A stretch of DNA of 64,000 bases, taken from contig JAJEIA010000098.1 of NCBI GenBank assembly GCA_022823505.1, forward strand, positions 1 to 64,000, read 5' to 3'. The notes beneath the pieces are model-generated. The model saw nothing but the letters and a program-made list of their open reading frames with translations. It was not told the DNA's origin and did no database searches. The stretch comes from Dehalococcoidia bacterium (lineage in GTDB: Bacteria; Chloroflexota; Dehalococcoidia; Lucifugimonadales; UBA3495). The translations under genes and the position numbers were made by a program. Below, piece after piece: positions 7,950-17,787 of the stretch (its first letter is position 1; each line of letters opens with the position of its first letter).

Positions 7950-8158
7950 TTGTAATGCAATTTGGCCGCGACGAAGGCGAAGAGGAATATCACGGACAAT
8001 CCAGCGCCCCCATACGCAAGGGGCAGCAGTTCGCCAACGATGTATCGGTCGGTGCTGAATGCGCCCAACCCCAGCCAATTCCCGGCTAACATCACCCAAC
8101 TGAACCCGAAGAACGCCGTTAGAATCACAATCAAAATGGGGAATAACGGACTCTTCAT
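7946..8158 (-). CDS. Small two-helix membrane protein, unknown function
   Basis: 70 residues starting MKSPLFPILIVILTAFFGFS. Two hydrophobic segments lie at about residues 5-27 and 44-65, ending in KLHYK. I chose this ATG over an upstream start because the protein then begins at the first membrane segment. It lies 70 bases downstream of the mutase large subunit and overlaps the next small gene by ATGA. No family is recognised. Confidence 0.6.
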   Translation of the reverse strand: MKSPLFPILIVILTAFFGFSWVMLAGNWLGLGAFSTDRYIVGELLPLAYGGAGLSVIFLFAFVAAKLHYK

Positions 8159-8228
8159 ACCGTCCTCCGCGTCCACGGCCAGAGCATCACGGTTGGTACC
8201 ACTATACCGCAATCGGTTTTGAATTCAT

Positions 8229-9853
<1,625 letters not shown>

Positions 9854-9857
<4 letters not shown>

Positions 9858-10240
9858 AGCAGGTCCGCTTGGTTGCTAGGTGTTTCGGATATTTGGAGCA
9901 GGCGCTCTACGAAGGCTCGGCCCAGTGCCAGCCAATGAAACGCTTGCTCAGCAGTCAGCCGGTTAGTGTAGAAATGGTTATGCAGACGCACCTGGGCCTG
10001 GTGAAACGAGAATTCCAAATCCGGCTCCCTGGTGTCAGCGGCGGCTAGTTCACGTATTAAACGGCGTTTTTCGGCGACGTTGCCATGACCCAAGCGGCGC
10101 GCGTGCCGGCAAGCTTCGGCCGCCAGGTTCGCCGCTCCCCAAACGGCTTCGGCAGCCAACTGGTGGATACCGTCGGCTTCTAGCCGGACCGAGGCCGCGA
10201 TGTAAGTGCGGGCAAGGGCAACATGTTCGGACCGTTCCAT
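9854..10240 (-). CDS. HEPN/PaREP1-like protein, downstream member of pair
   Basis: 128 residues, all helical. The layout (an N-terminal helix pair with LAAEAVWGAANLAAEACRHA, then LHNHFYTNRLTAEQ and a last helix) resembles the PaREP1 branch of the HEPN superfamily. The usual HEPN RNase motif R-x4-6-H is not clearly present; QVRLHNHFY offers only R-x3-H. Both ends overlap neighbours: its start shares a base with the upstream gene stop (TGATG) and its stop overlaps the mutase ATG (ATGA). It could be half of a toxin-antitoxin pair or a ligand-binding helical protein. The family call is moderate and the function unknown. Confidence 0.55.
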
Positions 10241-10776
10241 CAGGGAGAAGTCACTGCTGCGGAAAGTCCGGTAAGGTAATCAACCAAGCCCTTCGTTGCA
10301 CGCCGCGCGACTTCAAAGTCGAAATCATCCCGAGTAGGGCATCTCAGGCCTGGCCCGTTAATCTGATCGTTCAAAGATTGAGCCACGCCGAATCTGACCA
10401 GATGCTTATAGTCGCCGCCATCTTCTTTGTCCAGGGCAACCACCAATGCGAACATGTCAGCGTCGGTTCCAACCGGTGTTCCTCGTTTGATGCTCACGGC
10501 GGTGACGGCGGCTCGGACTGCTTCCCACAAACAGCGCGCGGCAGCCAGGTCGCGTTCCGCATCAAACTCCCGGTCCGCCGCCGCCAGCCAATTCCGCGCC
10601 GTTTGGACTAATTCCGGCAGCCGCTCATGCGCGATCGCTCCATCGGACAGGACCACTGGTGTCAGCACGATCCGCTCGTCCTCGATGGACACGTCGAAAT
10701 AGCGCCCCTCGGGCAAAGCGGACGCCATCGTTTCATGGAGTGCGATCCAGTTGTCTTGCGTCAGACTGGCCAGCAT
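10240..10776 (-). CDS. HEPN/PaREP1-like protein with an AbrB-like N-terminal segment
   Basis: 178 residues. Residues 1-45 (TQDNWIALHETMASALPEG, then a beta-rich DVSIEDERIVLTPV) have the pattern of the AbrB/VapB swapped-hairpin fold of antitoxins. Residues 55-175 form a helical domain with ARNWLAAADREF, WEAVRAAVTAVSIKRG and GVAQSLNDQINGPG, like PaREP1/HEPN proteins. The start follows a GAGG-type ribosome site. It is the first gene of the run that leads into the mutase cluster and overlaps the second HEPN-like gene. Both domain calls rest on pattern only. Confidence 0.5.
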   Translation of the reverse strand: MLASLTQDNWIALHETMASALPEGRYFDVSIEDERIVLTPVVLSDGAIAHERLPELVQTARNWLAAADREFDAERDLAAARCLWEAVRAAVTAVSIKRGTPVGTDADMFALVVALDKEDGGDYKHLVRFGVAQSLNDQINGPGLRCPTRDDFDFEVARRATKGLVDYLTGLSAAVTSP

Positions 10777-10910
10777 AACCTTGCCTCCCGCCTAAAGATA
10801 GCACACCGACATTAACCACGACCGATGGTGGTATGCGGATATGTTCGTTGTCGTTGGAACTCGCGGATCACCATGGAGGTTGTCGGTATGTACGCCCATT
10901 GCCATACCTT

Positions 10911-10938
10911 GGAGGGCACTGATTGGAGGGCACTGAAT
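10911..10938. repeat. Short tandem duplication
   Basis: The 14-base unit tggagggcactgat occurs twice in immediate succession, the second copy ending in aa instead of at. It lies in the 185-base gap between the HEPN-like and PLD-like genes, in which I see nothing else. Confidence 0.5.
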
Positions 10939-10961
10939 TGATTTCATGCCGCAAAAATCCG

Positions 10962-11489
10962 CTATTTCATTTGGTCAAGCGCGTCGGTCGACGCCTTGTT
11001 GTTTTGAGCCGTTTGCGCCAACGCGTCCAATTCGGCCAATTGATCGCGGGTTACTGCCACGCCCATCGCGCCGTAGTCAGTGAGGTCGCGCGCGATTGCA
11101 TCCACCGCCGCGACGTCGGTGATCTTCACCCTGAGTTCAAAGTTCCCCGACAGCCCGGCGTTGGTCAAGTTCGCCGAAGTCACAATCGCCGTATGCCCAT
11201 CGGCAACATAAGCCTTCGCGTGCAGGTGTAAAAGGTGGCGGATCGACGTTCCAGGGACCTGTTCGCAAAACCACAGCAATGCTCCGCAGTCAACCAGTGC
11301 CTCTTCGAGACTGCGGCTCGCCAGGCTCGTCAGAAGGTCAACCTTCACGGATCGCCGCGCTCGCAGTTTGCCGACCAGCCGCTTCAGTGGGCGGCGACGG
11401 ATGAACGGCGCTGCAACGATCGCGGATTCCCGTATGGAACCGGCGAATCCATCGAAAGAATTGATCCAGGGTGATCTTATCGATAGCAT
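10962..11489 (-). CDS. PLD-like nuclease/phospholipase domain, short single-HKD protein
   Basis: 175 residues from the chosen ATG. The N-terminus (MLSIRSPWINSFDGFAGSIR, then ESAIVAAPFIRRRPLKRL) and the motif HLHAKAYVADGHTAIVTSAN match phospholipase-D-like proteins with the HxK-x4-D catalytic motif. Only one HKD motif is present, so activity would need a dimer. Frames open further upstream to a TTG at 11528 and another ATG at 11510, but the family usually starts close to the first strand. Related proteins are often about twice as long, so this may be a truncated copy. Substrate unknown (nucleic acid or phospholipid). Confidence 0.65.
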   Translation of the reverse strand: MLSIRSPWINSFDGFAGSIRESAIVAAPFIRRRPLKRLVGKLRARRSVKVDLLTSLASRSLEEALVDCGALLWFCEQVPGTSIRHLLHLHAKAYVADGHTAIVTSANLTNAGLSGNFELRVKITDVAAVDAIARDLTDYGAMGVAVTRDQLAELDALAQTAQNNKASTDALDQMK

Positions 11490-11772
11490 TCGGGTTGTGG
11501 CCCTGGGCATCGCTCGGATAAACGGCAAGCTAGAGCTAATGTCGATGCAATGTCAAGCTTGCCTGACATGAGCCCCCGCAGCCGGTTGAGCCCAGTCGCC
11601 GGCTCGGCAGTCGCTCGGTGTACCTGCGTGGACGTATCACCAGTCTCGAAACCTCGCACAGCCGTAATGGTCGAGTTCAGAGATCGCGTGCGGACGGGGC
11701 TACGGGGTGATATGCCCAATGATAGAATGATCTTGTAATGACCGTTCACGTCCACCCCCTGGAGAGAAGGCA

Positions 11773-12696
11773 ATGAACCACGTCAAGACGTTCTTCCTCC
11801 TTATGGTTCTCACCGGGCTTCTGCTGCTCATCGGCGCCGCCGTGGGCGGTCAGGCTGGCCTGATCATCGCGCTGGTGTTCGCGCTGGCGATGAACTTTGG
11901 CGCCTATTGGTTCAGCGACAAGATCGCGCTGAGCATGGCCCACGCCCGCCCGGTCACCGCTGACGAGGATCCCCAACTGTACCAACTGGTGGCCGAGCAG
12001 GCGCGGCTGGCCAACATGCCGATGCCCAAGGTGTACGAGATCGACGATCCATCTCCCAACGCCTTCGCCACCGGCCGCAATCCGCAGAACGCCACCGTCG
12101 CCGTGACCACCGGTATCCGACAAATCCTGACGCGGGAGGAACTGGCCGGCGTAATGGCCCACGAGATGGCGCACGTGGGCAACCGCGACACCCTGATCAT
12201 GACCATCGTCGCCACCATTGCGGGCGCGATCACGATGCTGGCGTTCATGGCGCAGTTCGCGGCGATCTTCAGCAGTTTCGGCGGCCACAGCGACGACGAC
12301 GAGGGCGGGGGAGGCAACTTCATCACGCTCCTCATCATTGCCATCATCATGCCCATCGCCGCCACGATCATCCGCATGGCCATCTCCCGCGCCCGGGAGT
12401 TCCAGGCCGACCAGACCGGCGCGCAAAATTGCGGCAACCCCGAGGCCCTGGCCCGCGCCCTGGAGAAGCTCGAAATGGGCAGCGAGATCCGTCCCATGAA
12501 GGTCAACGAGGCAGCCTCCCACCTGTTCATCGTCAATCCGCTGAGCGGCCGCTCCATGGCGCGCCTCTTCTCCACGCATCCGCCCATCGAGGAGCGGGTA
12601 CGGAGACTGCGCGAAATGAACGTCCGCCCCAACTTTGGGTCGATTGATCGTCCCGACTACGACCTGCCGGACGGCAGCGACCGGCCGAACTTCTGA
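11773..12696 (+). CDS. htpX: HtpX-type membrane zinc metalloprotease (M48)
   Basis: 307 residues, slightly longer than typical HtpX. Two N-terminal membrane helices (about residues 6-45) precede the catalytic HEMAH motif with His130, Glu131 and His134. Two more hydrophobic segments around residues 150-205 follow, and the third zinc ligand region is SRAREFQADQTGA. The C-terminal FSTHPPIEERVRRLREM is the M48 signature. It degrades damaged membrane proteins in the inner membrane. GGAGAGAAGG precedes the ATG. It is monocistronic, with a dispersed repeat after it. Confidence 0.95.
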   Translation: MNHVKTFFLLMVLTGLLLLIGAAVGGQAGLIIALVFALAMNFGAYWFSDKIALSMAHARPVTADEDPQLYQLVAEQARLANMPMPKVYEIDDPSPNAFATGRNPQNATVAVTTGIRQILTREELAGVMAHEMAHVGNRDTLIMTIVATIAGAITMLAFMAQFAAIFSSFGGHSDDDEGGGGNFITLLIIAIIMPIAATIIRMAISRAREFQADQTGAQNCGNPEALARALEKLEMGSEIRPMKVNEAASHLFIVNPLSGRSMARLFSTHPPIEERVRRLREMNVRPNFGSIDRPDYDLPDGSDRPNF

Positions 12697-12748
12697 AGAC
12701 AGGCGACGGCGTGACGCGTTGTCTTCGGCAGGGGGTGTAACCCCCACT

Positions 12749-12872
12749 CGTACCCACTTCACGAGAATTGTAATTGCGAGCGAGGCGCGGCAATCTCGTC
12801 AGGGCAACGGGCGCTTTCGCCGGTGCGAGATCGCCACGTCGCTTCCCACCTCGCGATGACCAAACGGGTGCC
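12749..12872. repeat. Dispersed inverted-repeat element, copy 2
   Basis: A degenerate relative of the 1600-1743 element. It starts with cgtaccc (12749-12755), carries taattgcgagcgaggcgcgg near the left end, and closes with ctcgcgatgaccaaacgggt. It fills much of the 313-base gap between htpX and the BNR-repeat gene. Confidence 0.6.
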
Positions 12873-13009
12873 TGTGGCGGGTTCATTCAGACTGAAACGG
12901 CACTGCCGGAGCGGTAACACGCGCCGGCTGTGCTATGATGCGGCCGGCGGCGCATTTCCGCTGCCCTGGCATCCCACGTTACGCTTTTTGCGCAGTTGAG
13001 GAGGTAATC

Positions 13010-13996
13010 ATGGCCGGAAATTACACCATCAGCGTCGGCACCGTGGGCGGCGGCCTCTCCGTCAGCCCCGACGGCGGCGAGTCCTGGAACCGCATACGCG
13101 ACCCCCTGCCCAGCGAGTGCAACGTCCGCGCGCTGGCTACCGACCCCGGCAATCGGAGCCGCATCTACGCCGGCACCGACGGCGGCCTGTTCCGATCCGA
13201 CGACAACGGCTTCACCTGGAGCTACCTCGAGTCCCCCATGGACGACCTGCAGATCTGGTCTGTGGGCGTCGACCCGGACGACTCCGACACGGTGTTCGTG
13301 GGCACTCGGCCCAACGCATTCCGCTCCCGTGACGGTGGCAAGAGCTGGGAGTCCCTGGACTTGGGCGTCCGGATGCCCTGCCCCATCGGCATCCCGCGTA
13401 CCACCAACATCATCGTTGACCCGCGGGACACTCGCACCGTGTGGGCCGGCATCGAAGTCGACGGCGTCTACCGCAGCCTGGACGGCGGCGACAACTGGAC
13501 GCGCCTGCCCGATCTGGGTCCCGATCCCTTCCACGGCGACATCCACGGCATGGCCCTGAAGCCCGGCCCCGACTCCGCCGTCTATTGCACCACGCCTTTC
13601 GGCATCTCCACCAGCAATGACGAGGGCGAGAGCTGGGAGCTGCACGAGTTCCCCCGCTTCCATGCGGAGGACGTGCGTTCCTACTGCCGGGGCATGGTCA
13701 TCAAGCCAGACAACCCCAGCGTCATGTTCGTAGGCAACGGCGACTCCATCCCTGGAATCACCGGAACCATCCGGCGCACCCGCGACGCCGGCGCGTCCTG
13801 GGACGCTCCGCAGTTGTCGGCCACTCCTAACTCCGTGGTGTACTGGTTCGCCGCGAGCCCTCACGTCGACGACGTAATGGTGGCCGCCAGCATCTACGGC
13901 TACGTGTACGTGAGCACTGACGGCGGCGACACGTGGGACAAGATCCAGAAGGAGTTTGGCGAAATCCGCTCACTGGCGCTGACACCCAACGAGTAG
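13010..13996 (+). CDS. BNR/sialidase-like beta-propeller protein
   Basis: 328 residues. At least five repeats carry Asp-box/BNR-type motifs: SPDGGESWNRI, SDDNGFTWSYL, SRDGGKSWESL, SLDGGDNWTRL and STDGGDTWDKI. Together they form a five- to seven-bladed propeller, as in VPS10/sialidase-like proteins. The ATG at 13010 is set by the ribosome site gaggaggt. No signal peptide is seen, so it is probably cytoplasmic. Such proteins are common in SAR202-type genomes without a known reaction; the acid/base residues of true sialidases are not recognisable. Glycan or protein binding is a guess. Confidence 0.8.
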   Translation: MAGNYTISVGTVGGGLSVSPDGGESWNRIRDPLPSECNVRALATDPGNRSRIYAGTDGGLFRSDDNGFTWSYLESPMDDLQIWSVGVDPDDSDTVFVGTRPNAFRSRDGGKSWESLDLGVRMPCPIGIPRTTNIIVDPRDTRTVWAGIEVDGVYRSLDGGDNWTRLPDLGPDPFHGDIHGMALKPGPDSAVYCTTPFGISTSNDEGESWELHEFPRFHAEDVRSYCRGMVIKPDNPSVMFVGNGDSIPGITGTIRRTRDAGASWDAPQLSATPNSVVYWFAASPHVDDVMVAASIYGYVYVSTDGGDTWDKIQKEFGEIRSLALTPNE

Positions 13997-14019
13997 ACGC
14001 CTCAAACCGCCCGTCTCAC

Positions 14020-14049
14020 GGGGCCTCTCTCCTGATGGAGAGGGGCCCC
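14020..14049 (+). terminator. GC-rich hairpin after the BNR gene
   Basis: The arms ggggcctctctcc (14020-14032) and ggagaggggcccc (14037-14049) pair with one mismatch around tgat. No T-run follows, so termination is uncertain, but the position 24 bases past the stop codon fits. Confidence 0.45.
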
Positions 14050-14099
14050 GCTGATGCTACAATGCCGGCGAGGGGTTGCTGCCCGAAGGCTGGTGCAAT

Positions 14100-14651
14100 G
14101 TGACGACCACAAAATTAATCACCGCCGGACAACTGCTGCTCATGCCCGATGACGGATACCGGTACGAGTTGGTGCGCGGGGAGTTGACCGAAAAGATGCC
14201 ACCGCCGGGAGATGGGCATGGCGACGTGTCCGCAAGGTTCGCTGTCGCGTTGGGCCGATATTGCGAAGACAACGATTACGGCGAGATACGAGACAATGCG
14301 GGCTTCCAACTTGAAACCGACCCAGACACGGTGCGAGCTCCCGACGTAGCTTGGATAGCGCCTGGCCGTATCGAGGGCTTTTCGTCCGGCTACCGCCCGT
14401 TGGTTCCCGACCTGGCCGTGGAGATCAAGTCGCCCAGCGACACACCGCGCATGGTTGTGGACCGCGCCCGGATGTGGCTCGACTTCGGCAGCCAGGAAGT
14501 CTGGTACGGTGATCCTGAAACCACGACGATTACCCGATACCGCCAGGGCCAACCACCTGAAATCCTCACTGAGGGCGACGAACTGAACGGCGGCGAGCTG
14601 TTGCCGGGATTCACCACCCCGGTGTGGCGGCTTTTTCGCCGGCGCCGATAA
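14100..14651 (+). CDS. Uma2-family (DUF820) putative endonuclease
   Basis: 183 residues with the PD-(D/E)xK nuclease-like core: MPDDGYRYELVRGELTE, APDVAWIAPGR and PDLAVEIKSPSD, where the Asp and the ExK supply metal ligands. I chose GTG at 14100 because the protein then begins MTTTKLITAGQLL, as in most members. The family is often multicopy in Cyanobacteria and Chloroflexota; its biological role is not established. The only other gene nearby on this strand is the alpha/beta hydrolase 45 bases on. Confidence 0.85.
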   Translation: MTTTKLITAGQLLLMPDDGYRYELVRGELTEKMPPPGDGHGDVSARFAVALGRYCEDNDYGEIRDNAGFQLETDPDTVRAPDVAWIAPGRIEGFSSGYRPLVPDLAVEIKSPSDTPRMVVDRARMWLDFGSQEVWYGDPETTTITRYRQGQPPEILTEGDELNGGELLPGFTTPVWRLFRRRR

Positions 14652-14696
14652 GCGTGCCGTCGCCACCAGCGTTCCAGCGACACATACGGAGCAAGC

Positions 14697-15566
14697 ATGC
14701 CCACTTTCGATTCCGACGGCGTTCGCATCTTCTACCAGTCAACCGGCGAGGGATTCCCGCTCATCTGGAGCCACGAGTTTGCCGGTTCCTATGAGAGCTG
14801 GGAACAGCAGGTGCGTTATTTCAGCCACCGCTACCGCGTGATCACCTACAACGACCGGGGGTATCCACCGTCGGACGTGCCCAACGACCCCGAGGCCTAT
14901 TCTCAGGACATCACCATCGAAGACCTGCGCCGCCTGATGGACCACCTGGGGCTCGAACAGGCATACGTCGGCGGGCTATCCATGGGCGGGAACGTGGCGT
15001 TGAATTTCGCGCTGCGCTATCCGGAGCGTTGCAAGGCGATCATCGTGGCGTCGGCGGGCTCGGGCACCACGCACAACGAGGCGTTCCGCTCCGGCGGGGA
15101 GGCGATGGCCGCACGGCTGCTCGCTGAAGGCACGGCCCCCGTGATGAAGGACTACGGCAGTGGTCCCACCAGGGTGCAGCTCCAACGCAAGGACCCGCGG
15201 GGATACGAGGAATTCATGCGGCTGCTCTTTGGGCACCACGCCCGGGGCTCCGCCTACACCTTCCGCGGTGTCCAGCTGCGCCGCCCGACCGTCGACCAGT
15301 TGATACCGCAGATGAACTTATGCCAGGTGCCGACCCTGATCATGATCGGCGACGAGGACGACCCGTGCGTCGAGCCGTCCATCATGATGAAGCGTCACAT
15401 CCCCCGCAGCGGGCTGGCGGTGCTTCCGCAGTGCGGCCACGCCATCAACCTGGAGGAACCGGAACTTTTCAACCGCCTGGTGTCCGATTTCCTGGCCTCA
15501 GTGGAGGCCGGCAAGTGGGCGGAACATCCGCTGGGTGACACGCCCTACACCACAGGTTCGCGGTAA
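14697..15566 (+). CDS. Alpha/beta hydrolase
   Basis: 289 residues of a single alpha/beta hydrolase domain. The nucleophile elbow is GGLSMGG, the acid is probably in IGDEDDPCVEPS, and the catalytic His is in PQCGHAINLEEP. The lid region lies around residues 140-205. This layout suits an esterase, lactonase or C-C bond hydrolase acting on small molecules. No pathway partner is adjacent. The ATG follows ggagcaagc. Confidence 0.9.
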   Translation: MPTFDSDGVRIFYQSTGEGFPLIWSHEFAGSYESWEQQVRYFSHRYRVITYNDRGYPPSDVPNDPEAYSQDITIEDLRRLMDHLGLEQAYVGGLSMGGNVALNFALRYPERCKAIIVASAGSGTTHNEAFRSGGEAMAARLLAEGTAPVMKDYGSGPTRVQLQRKDPRGYEEFMRLLFGHHARGSAYTFRGVQLRRPTVDQLIPQMNLCQVPTLIMIGDEDDPCVEPSIMMKRHIPRSGLAVLPQCGHAINLEEPELFNRLVSDFLASVEAGKWAEHPLGDTPYTTGSR

Positions 15567-15640
15567 ACGGTCCTTCAGAGCAGCAGCGCCATCCGCGCCT
15601 GGATCAAATCCTGCCGAGTAGCGCTCGCCGGTGATAGGGC

Positions 15641-16471
15641 TTAGAACTCCACGGGACGCAGGTAGCTCATGTCCTGCCGTCGCTCCAGGTAGCCGGCCCG
15701 GGTCTCATGACCATGGCAGAACACCAGGAGGTGTCCCTGACGCTCGGCCTCGGCCAGGATAATGCGCTTCTGTTCCAGCGTGGTCTCGGGCTCGTAGTCG
15801 AAGGACGAGATTATGGTCAGGCCCAGGTGATGGGGCGTCGGGACCAGGTCTCCGAGGTATACGACGCGCTCGCCGCCGTAGGTGAACACCGCAATCTGGT
15901 GGCCCAGACAATGGCCGTCGGTGACGACCAGGCTCAGGCCGGGGAACAACTCGGTATCTCCGTCCAGCAGTTCCAGTTGCCCGCGGTCGGCGATGGGGGC
16001 AAAGTCCTCGACCCGGAACGCCTCGGTGTTGCGCAAGGATGGGTTGTGGGCGTCATCCCAGCTGGCGCGCTGGACATAATAGGTCGCCCGTGGAAAGGAC
16101 GGCACCATGTCGCCGAGCCGGTCCATCCGGGTTGACCCGCCGGCGTGACTGAAGTGCAGGTGGGAGAGCACGACCGCGTCGATGTCCCGGGGGCCCAGGC
16201 CGAGCCCTTTAAGGCTGCGCATCAGCCGGCTGGGCACGAGTCCGTACATCTCCTTGTCGCGAAAGTTATCCTTGGGGCCGACCCCGGTGTCCACGATGAT
16301 CTTCTTCCCGGCGCACTCGATCAACAGGCAATTCAGGCCCATCGTCACCCGGTTTTTGCGGTCCGTCGAAACCAGGTTTTCCCACATCATTTTCGGAATT
16401 GATCCGAAACTCGATCCGCCGTCGACCTTGAAAACCCCGTCGCTGATAATCTTGGCAGCGCTTACCGTCAT
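15641..16471 (-). CDS. MBL-fold hydrolase, lactonase-like, with altered metal motif
   Basis: 276 residues, resembling N-acyl-homoserine-lactonase-type MBL proteins. The metal motif reads SHLHFSHAGG: His104, His106 and His109 are present, but the Asp of HxHxDH is Ser108. Later ligands are present in DGHCLGHQIAVF, YLGDLVP and FCHGHE. Loss of the Asp would weaken the second metal site, so the enzyme may be mononuclear or altered in reaction. It is convergent with the alpha/beta hydrolase and otherwise isolated. Confidence 0.85.
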   Translation of the reverse strand: MTVSAAKIISDGVFKVDGGSSFGSIPKMMWENLVSTDRKNRVTMGLNCLLIECAGKKIIVDTGVGPKDNFRDKEMYGLVPSRLMRSLKGLGLGPRDIDAVVLSHLHFSHAGGSTRMDRLGDMVPSFPRATYYVQRASWDDAHNPSLRNTEAFRVEDFAPIADRGQLELLDGDTELFPGLSLVVTDGHCLGHQIAVFTYGGERVVYLGDLVPTPHHLGLTIISSFDYEPETTLEQKRIILAEAERQGHLLVFCHGHETRAGYLERRQDMSYLRPVEF

Positions 16472-16875
16472 CTCTCAAAAGCTCCTGAACAAATGCATTT
16501 TTGTTATTCCCGCCCGCGCCCCATCACCGCGTCCACCCGGTTGTTTATTTCCGCACTGATAGTGGGTTAGGCTATCGTTTGGCCTTATGCGGCCATTCCA
16601 CAAGTCAATCCGACTGTGTCTACCGTCGGTGCCATGCGAATTACTTTACAACCCCCGAAAGCGTTGGTGTCAACCCAAAAAAGCGAATAATTTTGATTGA
16701 TTTTCGAAATTGTACCAACCTGGGCCGGGGCCTTCCGGCGGTGGCGCCCGCCCGGCCCGCGATGTTATGTTTGCCCGGCACAACCGGACCCGTTCCGCAC
16801 CTCGTTCCGGGCAGCGATATCAATTGGCGGCCTAATTCGGCTACCCGGCAAACCCCCAGGCGCCGGTAATTTTCC
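16472..16875. other. Gap without visible genes
   Basis: About 400 bases between divergent genes (MBL hydrolase and K+ channel). It is less GC-rich in the centre, as expected for promoter DNA, but I see no convincing gene, RNA, repeat or strong promoter pair. Confidence 0.4.
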
Positions 16876-17787
16876 GTGAACGAACCGACCCCTATCCGAC
16901 ACCCAGGGTCACCGACCCTGCGCCGCCGGGTGTTCAATCTGTTGGATCCCCGGATCGGTCAACGGCCATGGGGAACCGGCTTGCGGCAACGAAGAGGCTC
17001 GTTCCTGGTGGAAATCGCGTTGGTGTCAGTGGTTGCCATCAACTCGATCTCCCTGATCCTGTGGACGGTTCCGCGTTTCCGTGCCAGCCACGACTTCTGG
17101 TTTCACCTCGTCGAGGACATCACCGTGGCGGTGTTTCTGGTGGAATACGCTTTGAGACTGTGGACCGCGCCGGAAGCGGACCCGGGCGGGTCGCCCTGGC
17201 GGCAGCGCTGGCGGTACGTCGTTTCGCCGGTCGCCCTGATCGACGCCGCCGCCCTGGCGCCGTCGGCGGTGGCCGCCGTGTGGCTGCTGGTGACCGGTGG
17301 CGGGCCCAACCTTTCCTTCCTGCTGGCCGTCCGCCTCCTGACTCGCACCATGAAGCTGGCCAGGTACTTCCCCGGCGGGCGGCGGTTGGCCGTCGTGTTA
17401 CGCCAGAAGGGAAGCCAACTGCTGGCCACGCTGGCCGGCTTGCTGGTGCTGTTGGTGGTCGCGGCCGCGCTGATGTACTTCGCCGAAAAAGGCGCACAAT
17501 CGGAGGTTTTCTCCAGCATACCGGCGGCAATGTGGTGGGCCGTAGTAACGCTCACCACGGTGGGATATGGCGATCTGGTGCCGGTAACCCTTGCGGGACG
17601 TATGCTGGCCGCGGTCATCGCGCTGCTGGGGATAGGGCTTTTCGCGTTGCCGGCCGGCATCATCAGCGCGGGAATGCTGGAAGCTCAGGTGGGCGACGCT
17701 GCCAATGACAGCAGCCTGGCGCGTTCAGCCGGAGGCGAGATTTGCCCCCACTGCGGCCAACCGATGCCGGAACCTCGCTCAGACTAG
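16876..17787 (+). CDS. Voltage-gated-like K+ channel (Kch/Kv type)
   Basis: 303 residues. Several hydrophobic segments from about residue 47 to 270 fit the six-helix channel layout; the fourth carries basic residues (VRLLTRTMKLARYF), like a voltage sensor. The pore helix WWAVVTLTTVGYGDLVPVT has the K+ filter TVGYG at 228-232. The C-terminal tail ends with one CxxC (ICPHCGQPM), a half zinc ribbon that could bind metal in the tetramer. It starts at GTG with a weak ribosome site. The stop overlaps the stop of convergent gltX by 4 bases. Confidence 0.9.
   Translation: MNEPTPIRHPGSPTLRRRVFNLLDPRIGQRPWGTGLRQRRGSFLVEIALVSVVAINSISLILWTVPRFRASHDFWFHLVEDITVAVFLVEYALRLWTAPEADPGGSPWRQRWRYVVSPVALIDAAALAPSAVAAVWLLVTGGGPNLSFLLAVRLLTRTMKLARYFPGGRRLAVVLRQKGSQLLATLAGLLVLLVVAAALMYFAEKGAQSEVFSSIPAAMWWAVVTLTTVGYGDLVPVTLAGRMLAAVIALLGIGLFALPAGIISAGMLEAQVGDAANDSSLARSAGGEICPHCGQPMPEPRSD

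Noticed and set aside
12887..13864. 325-codon frame on the minus strand
   Set aside because: Antisense to the BNR-repeat gene, which has clear repeats and a ribosome site; the antisense product is Gly/Ala/Val/His-rich like a GC shadow.
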